Source: DATGPD01 sp041398565
Lineage (GTDB): Bacteria; Planctomycetota; UBA1135; UBA2386
Length of the DNA: 64,000 nucleotides
Direction: 5' to 3'
NCBI GenBank assembly: GCA_041398565.1
Contig: JAWKUN010000002.1
Coordinates: 248,001 to 312,000 of the forward strand
Program-made: the position numbers and the translations under genes
Shown: piece by piece, positions 60,815 through 64,000 of the stretch
Numbering within the stretch: position 1 is the stretch's first letter
Layout of the letters: every line of letters begins with the position of its first letter
The notes under the pieces: model-generated
What the model saw: the letters and a program-made list of their open reading frames with translations, nothing else
Told to the model about the DNA's origin: nothing
The model's database searches: none

Positions 60815-61647
60815 ACGACGTGCTGGAACTGCGTGGGGTGTGTGTCGCCTTCGGCAAGAGGCGGGTGCTCGACGGGCTCGACCTGCGGCTGGAGCCTGGC
60901 AAGGTCACGGTTCTGCTGGGCTGCAACGGCACCGGCAAGAGCACGCTCCTGCGCCTGCTGCTCGGCGTGCTGCGGCCGCGCGCCGGCAGCGTGCGCGTGT
61001 TCGGCCGCGACCCGCTGCGCGCCCACCGCGAGGTCCTGCAACGCGTCGGCTACGTGCCCGACGTGCCGGACGTGTATCCGTGGATGACGCCGCGCCAGCT
61101 GCTGGCCTTCCTGCAGCCGCACTACCGGCGTTCCGCGGTGGAGCCTGGCCCCAGCCGCTGCAAGGCTGGTGCGATGGCCGGCAACTTCTGTCGTCCGACC
61201 ATCGCCGCCTTCGAGCTGGAGCGCGCCCACGCACTCGCTGCGCGCCTGGACGTGCCGCTGGACGTGCGCTTCGGCCGGCTGTCGCGCGGCCAGGGCATGA
61301 AGGCGATGTTCGCCGCCGCGCTCGCACCCGATCCCGAGCTGCTCCTGCTCGACGAGCCGTTCGCCGGCCTCGACCCGCTGGTGCGCGAGGAGGTGTTGCA
61401 GGGCTTGATCGGCGAGCTGCGCGACGGCGAGCGCACGGTGCTGTGCGCCACGCACCAGCTGGACATCGCCGCGCGCATTGCCGATCGCGTCGCCGTCCTG
61501 CACGGCGGCAAGGTCGTGCGCCACGGCGAGCTGGACGAGGTGATCGGGACCGGTAGCGAGGGCGGCCAGGCCGGCAACCTGCCGACCCGGCTGCACCACG
61601 TCTTGGCCGAGTTGCACGGACGCGTGCCGGAGGAAGTTTCGGTATGA
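60811..61647 (+). CDS. ABC transporter ATPase with in-frame repeat insertion
   Basis: 278 residues. Walker A G-C-N-G-T-G-K-S-T (37-45), signature L-S-R-G-Q (157-161), Walker B L-L-L-L-D-E-P (177-183) and switch His in C-A-T-H-Q. Residues ~106-133 are encoded by repeat family B (61126-61209) and replace the short loop after F-L-Q-P-H-Y, before F-E-L-E-R-A; such a 28-residue insertion is not expected in this family. The frame remains open on both sides. Couples ATP hydrolysis to the permease encoded next (ATGA overlap); the cargo is unknown. Confidence 0.9.
   Translation: MNDVLELRGVCVAFGKRRVLDGLDLRLEPGKVTVLLGCNGTGKSTLLRLLLGVLRPRAGSVRVFGRDPLRAHREVLQRVGYVPDVPDVYPWMTPRQLLAFLQPHYRRSAVEPGPSRCKAGAMAGNFCRPTIAAFELERAHALAARLDVPLDVRFGRLSRGQGMKAMFAAALAPDPELLLLDEPFAGLDPLVREEVLQGLIGELRDGERTVLCATHQLDIAARIADRVAVLHGGKVVRHGELDEVIGTGSEGGQAGNLPTRLHHVLAELHGRVPEEVSV
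61126..61209 (+). repeat. Palindromic repeat family B inside the ABC ATPase gene
   Basis: GCGTTCCGCGGTGGAGCC, then TGGCCCCAGCCGCTGCAAG, GCGATGGCCGG (61171-61181) and CCGACCATCGC (61195-61205). The outer palindrome is kept except for one C/A mismatch. Length is 84 bases, 28 codons, with no stop in the host frame. Confidence 0.85.
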
Positions 61648-63566
61648 GTCTGGCATGGACGTGGTGTGTCAAGGAGTGGCGCGCGCAGCGCGCGTTCCTC
61701 TTCGGCTACGCGACTCTGATGGCGTCTGCGGTCACCGCGGTGCTCACCTTGGCACACTGGCGCGGGGTCAACCTCGAATCGGCCAGCACGCGGGCGATGA
61801 CGGTGCTGACGTACGCCCTCACTCTCGCCATCGGCAGCGTCTTCGCCGCCGCCAGCGCCGTGCGCGGTGAACTCGTGGGCACGAGCGACCGACTGTGGTG
61901 CCGTCTACCGGGAGCGCTCCGCCCGGCCATGATCGGCAAGCTGCTCTTCGTCGGCCTCGCGGCACTGATGCTCGCCGCCAGTGGTCTCCTCGTTGGCCAA
62001 GCCTGGCTCGCCGCCACTCACCTGGGCCCGGCATCGTGCGCGACGTTGCTCTCCGAGCTGGCGCTGCTCATGCCTTGGTTGCCCCTGTCTCTGGCCAGCC
62101 TACCGTGGGTGTTCGCCGTGGCGCTGTGGATGCCGGGAGCCCGGCTGGCGATCGGCGCCACGGTGGTCTTGCTGGGCAGCGTGCTCGTCGCGGTGGAGTC
62201 GTGGCTGCGCGCCTCGCCCGGCCTGCGGGAAACGCTCGCCGTGGACTTCTCGTTGCCGATCGCCACGGCCTGGATCTTTCTCCTGGGCTTCGCCGTGGCG
62301 TGGGTCTCGTGTGTGCGCGGACGGCGCGGCGGCGACAGCGGTCGGTCCGCGCGCCTGGGGGCCGCGCTCGCCACCGGTGGTGCGGCGCCCCCTGCGATCT
62401 GGTTCGGAGCGGCGTTGTGTGCCTACTGGTGGCCAGACGTGCAGCACTTGCACGGCTTCACTCCCCTGGGAGCGACGGCCGACGGACGCTACGCCGTGGT
62501 GCAGGGGAGCGATCACGCACGCTGGCCGGGCTTCGCCGTCCGCATCGACCTGCGAACGGGTGAGGCCGCGCGCGTCGTGCGAGCCAACGAGTACGTCGGG
62601 AACCTGCTGTCCGTGCGTGGTCAAGCACATCTGCTCGATGTGGCGGCCGTGATCGCCAGCGGCCAGCTCGTGGCGACCTCGGGGCGGCGGGCCCGCGTCG
62701 TGGATCTCGCGACCCTGCGCACCACCGCGTTCGGCGAAGACCTCGGCGAAGGCGCCTTCGGTGGGCCGCAGGATCGGCTGCCGGACACCTTGCGCAACCT
62801 GCCGCAACGGTGCTCGTTGCTGCGCCAACCGGACGGGCTGGGCGCCTGGCTCGAAGGCCAGACGCTCTGCCTCGAGAACCGCGACGGCACCACCACGCGC
62901 GAACGACTCGACGACCTACGCGTGGCGAGCGCCGGACACGGCCTCAGGCGGGACACCCGCGACACCCGGCGCCGGCACTACGACTTCACCCTGCGTCGTT
63001 GGGTGGAACTGCCCACCGCGGAGGGCGGCAACGTCGCCGTGCGCGGGCTGTGGCTCCTGCGCCCGAGCCGACGAAGCGAGCCGAGCTGGCGCCGGTTCGA
63101 CCCGGAGACGTCGGCGACGGCCTCCATCCCGGCGCTCACCTGCGACGCGTGGTTCCTCGGGCTACTCGACGACGACCGCGCGCTGTTCGGGTTCAACGAC
63201 AAGCAGGGGCCGCGCCTCGTCGCCTACGCGCCGGCACGCGACGACCTGGTCGACCTGCCGCTCCCCGCGCACCCGTTCCTGCAGACTCCGTGCAGCGTGC
63301 AGCCGACAGGTTCAATGTCGTCGTACGGCAGGCGCGATCCGAGTGGCCGCATGCTGGTGACCCTCCAGCGACGTGGGCGCCCCGGCAACCTCATCGTCGC
63401 CATCGACCCGAGCACCCGTGCTTGCGCGACCGTGCTCGCGGCCGAACTCCTGACCGACATCCTCGCGTTCGAGCCGGACGGCGGCCTCGTCTGTTGCGAA
63501 GACTACAACCGGATCGTGCGCTACGCCCCCGACGGCACGCGCTCCGTCGTCTATCCGCGGCGTTGA
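61644..63566 (+). CDS. ABC-2-type permease fused to beta-propeller-like domain
   Basis: 640 residues. First ~260 residues hold six to seven hydrophobic segments (for example about 17-37, 51-72, 95-118 and 135-160) as an ABC-2 permease. From ~270 the chain is a soluble, beta-rich domain with repeats such as G-R-Y-A-V-V-Q-G, R-A-R-V-V-D-L-A-T-L and G-G-L-V-C-C-E-D-Y, typical of a propeller. An exported sensor/propeller attached to the permease is unusual. ATGA overlap with the ATPase gene. Probably one transporter with the preceding gene, controlled by the GntR regulator. Confidence 0.8.
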   Translation: MSLAWTWCVKEWRAQRAFLFGYATLMASAVTAVLTLAHWRGVNLESASTRAMTVLTYALTLAIGSVFAAASAVRGELVGTSDRLWCRLPGALRPAMIGKLLFVGLAALMLAASGLLVGQAWLAATHLGPASCATLLSELALLMPWLPLSLASLPWVFAVALWMPGARLAIGATVVLLGSVLVAVESWLRASPGLRETLAVDFSLPIATAWIFLLGFAVAWVSCVRGRRGGDSGRSARLGAALATGGAAPPAIWFGAALCAYWWPDVQHLHGFTPLGATADGRYAVVQGSDHARWPGFAVRIDLRTGEAARVVRANEYVGNLLSVRGQAHLLDVAAVIASGQLVATSGRRARVVDLATLRTTAFGEDLGEGAFGGPQDRLPDTLRNLPQRCSLLRQPDGLGAWLEGQTLCLENRDGTTTRERLDDLRVASAGHGLRRDTRDTRRRHYDFTLRRWVELPTAEGGNVAVRGLWLLRPSRRSEPSWRRFDPETSATASIPALTCDAWFLGLLDDDRALFGFNDKQGPRLVAYAPARDDLVDLPLPAHPFLQTPCSVQPTGSMSSYGRRDPSGRMLVTLQRRGRPGNLIVAIDPSTRACATVLAAELLTDILAFEPDGGLVCCEDYNRIVRYAPDGTRSVVYPRR

Positions 63567-63679
63567 GCGGACAGGCAGGTCCGCCCCGCGCCCCGACCGA
63601 CACGCGGCCAAACCGCCCGGCACGCCGATCGCTGCGCAAAGCCACGTCGTGGCAAGTGACTCCTCGACCGACGCGATCG

Positions 63680-64000
63680 TCAACCCGCGAAGTAGTCGAC
63701 CCACTCGTCGGCACGTCGCCCCAGAGCTGCGCGCAGCCTCTCGAGTGCGCGGTGCACGATCCAGCGCGCCTGCTGCGGACGCTGGAGTCCGAGCTCGGCA
63801 CAGATCTCCTCACTCGTCATGCCGCAGACGTGACGCATCGTGAGAACCTCCCGATCCCGGTCGTTCAAACTGTGCAGAACGGACTCGACGCTGTCGTGCA
63901 GCTCCCGCAACGCGACCTTGGTGGAGATGCCGCGCGTGAGTGGCGCCGGTGGATCGAGATCCTCGTCGCCGCCAACTCCCACGTCGGGGCGTCTCCGGCG
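63680..64000 (-). CDS. ECF-type RNA polymerase sigma factor (N-terminus outside window)
   Basis: The frame is open to the right edge, so only the C-terminal part is visible. It contains sigma region 4: L-N-D-R-D-R-E-V-L-T-M-R-H, then the helix-turn-helix M-T-S-E-E-I-C-A-E-L-G-L and a conserved A-L-E-R-L-R end. Region 4 contacts the -35 element. The preceding acidic/Pro stretch is the region 2-4 linker. No anti-sigma gene is visible on this side. Confidence 0.88.
   Translation of the reverse strand, partial: RRRRPDVGVGGDEDLDPPAPLTRGISTKVALRELHDSVESVLHSLNDRDREVLTMRHVCGMTSEEICAELGLQRPQQARWIVHRALERLRAALGRRADEWVDYFAG

Overview
The window is GC-rich bacterial DNA, densely coded on both strands. 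Three secreted proteins share a beta-rich C-terminal module (Cys-rich, ending in the pattern L-x-G-A-x-x-Y-A-Q-W or close to it) that I associate with Planctomycetota. ECF-type sigma, anti-sigma-like and Ser/Thr kinase genes fit the same lineage. I therefore infer a poorly characterised Planctomycetota bacterium, probably from an environmental genome. No tRNA, rRNA, CRISPR array, integrase or transposase was recognised.

Layout. 1-7.9 kb: end of a probable anti-sigma/envelope protein, a HAD phosphatase-HerA ATPase fusion, a PCMT-erythromycin esterase fusion, a baeRF-type protein and a GNAT acetyltransferase. 7.9-37.1 kb: a large multiheme cytochrome c island with 91 haem-attachment motifs by my count. 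It holds two paralogous decaheme OmcA/MtrC-like lipoproteins, a NapC/NirT-type quinol dehydrogenase, a c554-like tetraheme protein, two outer-membrane barrel proteins each next to giant multihemes (13, 23 and 25 motifs), a ResB-like cytochrome maturation protein and a large ferredoxin-flavin-membrane oxidoreductase. Secreted proteins, an uncharacterised GNAT-like protein and a DUF1624-like membrane protein sit inside the island. 37.2-45.2 kb: secreted proteins and class I fumarase. 45.3-52.3 kb: two Ser/Thr kinases (one fused to an ATPase/TPR region), a WaaP-like kinase, a GT9 glycosyltransferase and a Tsr3-like protein. 52.3-58.7 kb: SNF2 helicase plus DNA glycosylase, then a hipBA toxin-antitoxin pair. 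58.7-64 kb: AraC regulator, VOC protein and DoxX-like protein, a GntR-ABC transporter operon, and an incomplete ECF sigma factor at the right edge.

How it works together (inference). The operon 28909-37038 encodes, in order, an NAD(P)H/ferredoxin-type membrane oxidoreductase, a 23-haem periplasmic protein, an outer-membrane barrel and a 25-haem putative lipoprotein. The last three cistrons are translationally coupled or almost touching. This is the gene order expected of a complete trans-envelope electron conduit. A second barrel/13-haem/ResB operon and the decaheme/NapC operon would give a parallel quinol-linked route. The system looks like a porin-cytochrome machine for extracellular electron transfer, but of unfamiliar composition.

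A second theme is repeats. One ~185 bp intergenic family has three copies. A ~80 bp palindromic family has single copies, a 4 x 77 bp tandem array, and one copy inserted in frame inside an ABC ATPase gene, resembling the behaviour of Rickettsia palindromic elements.
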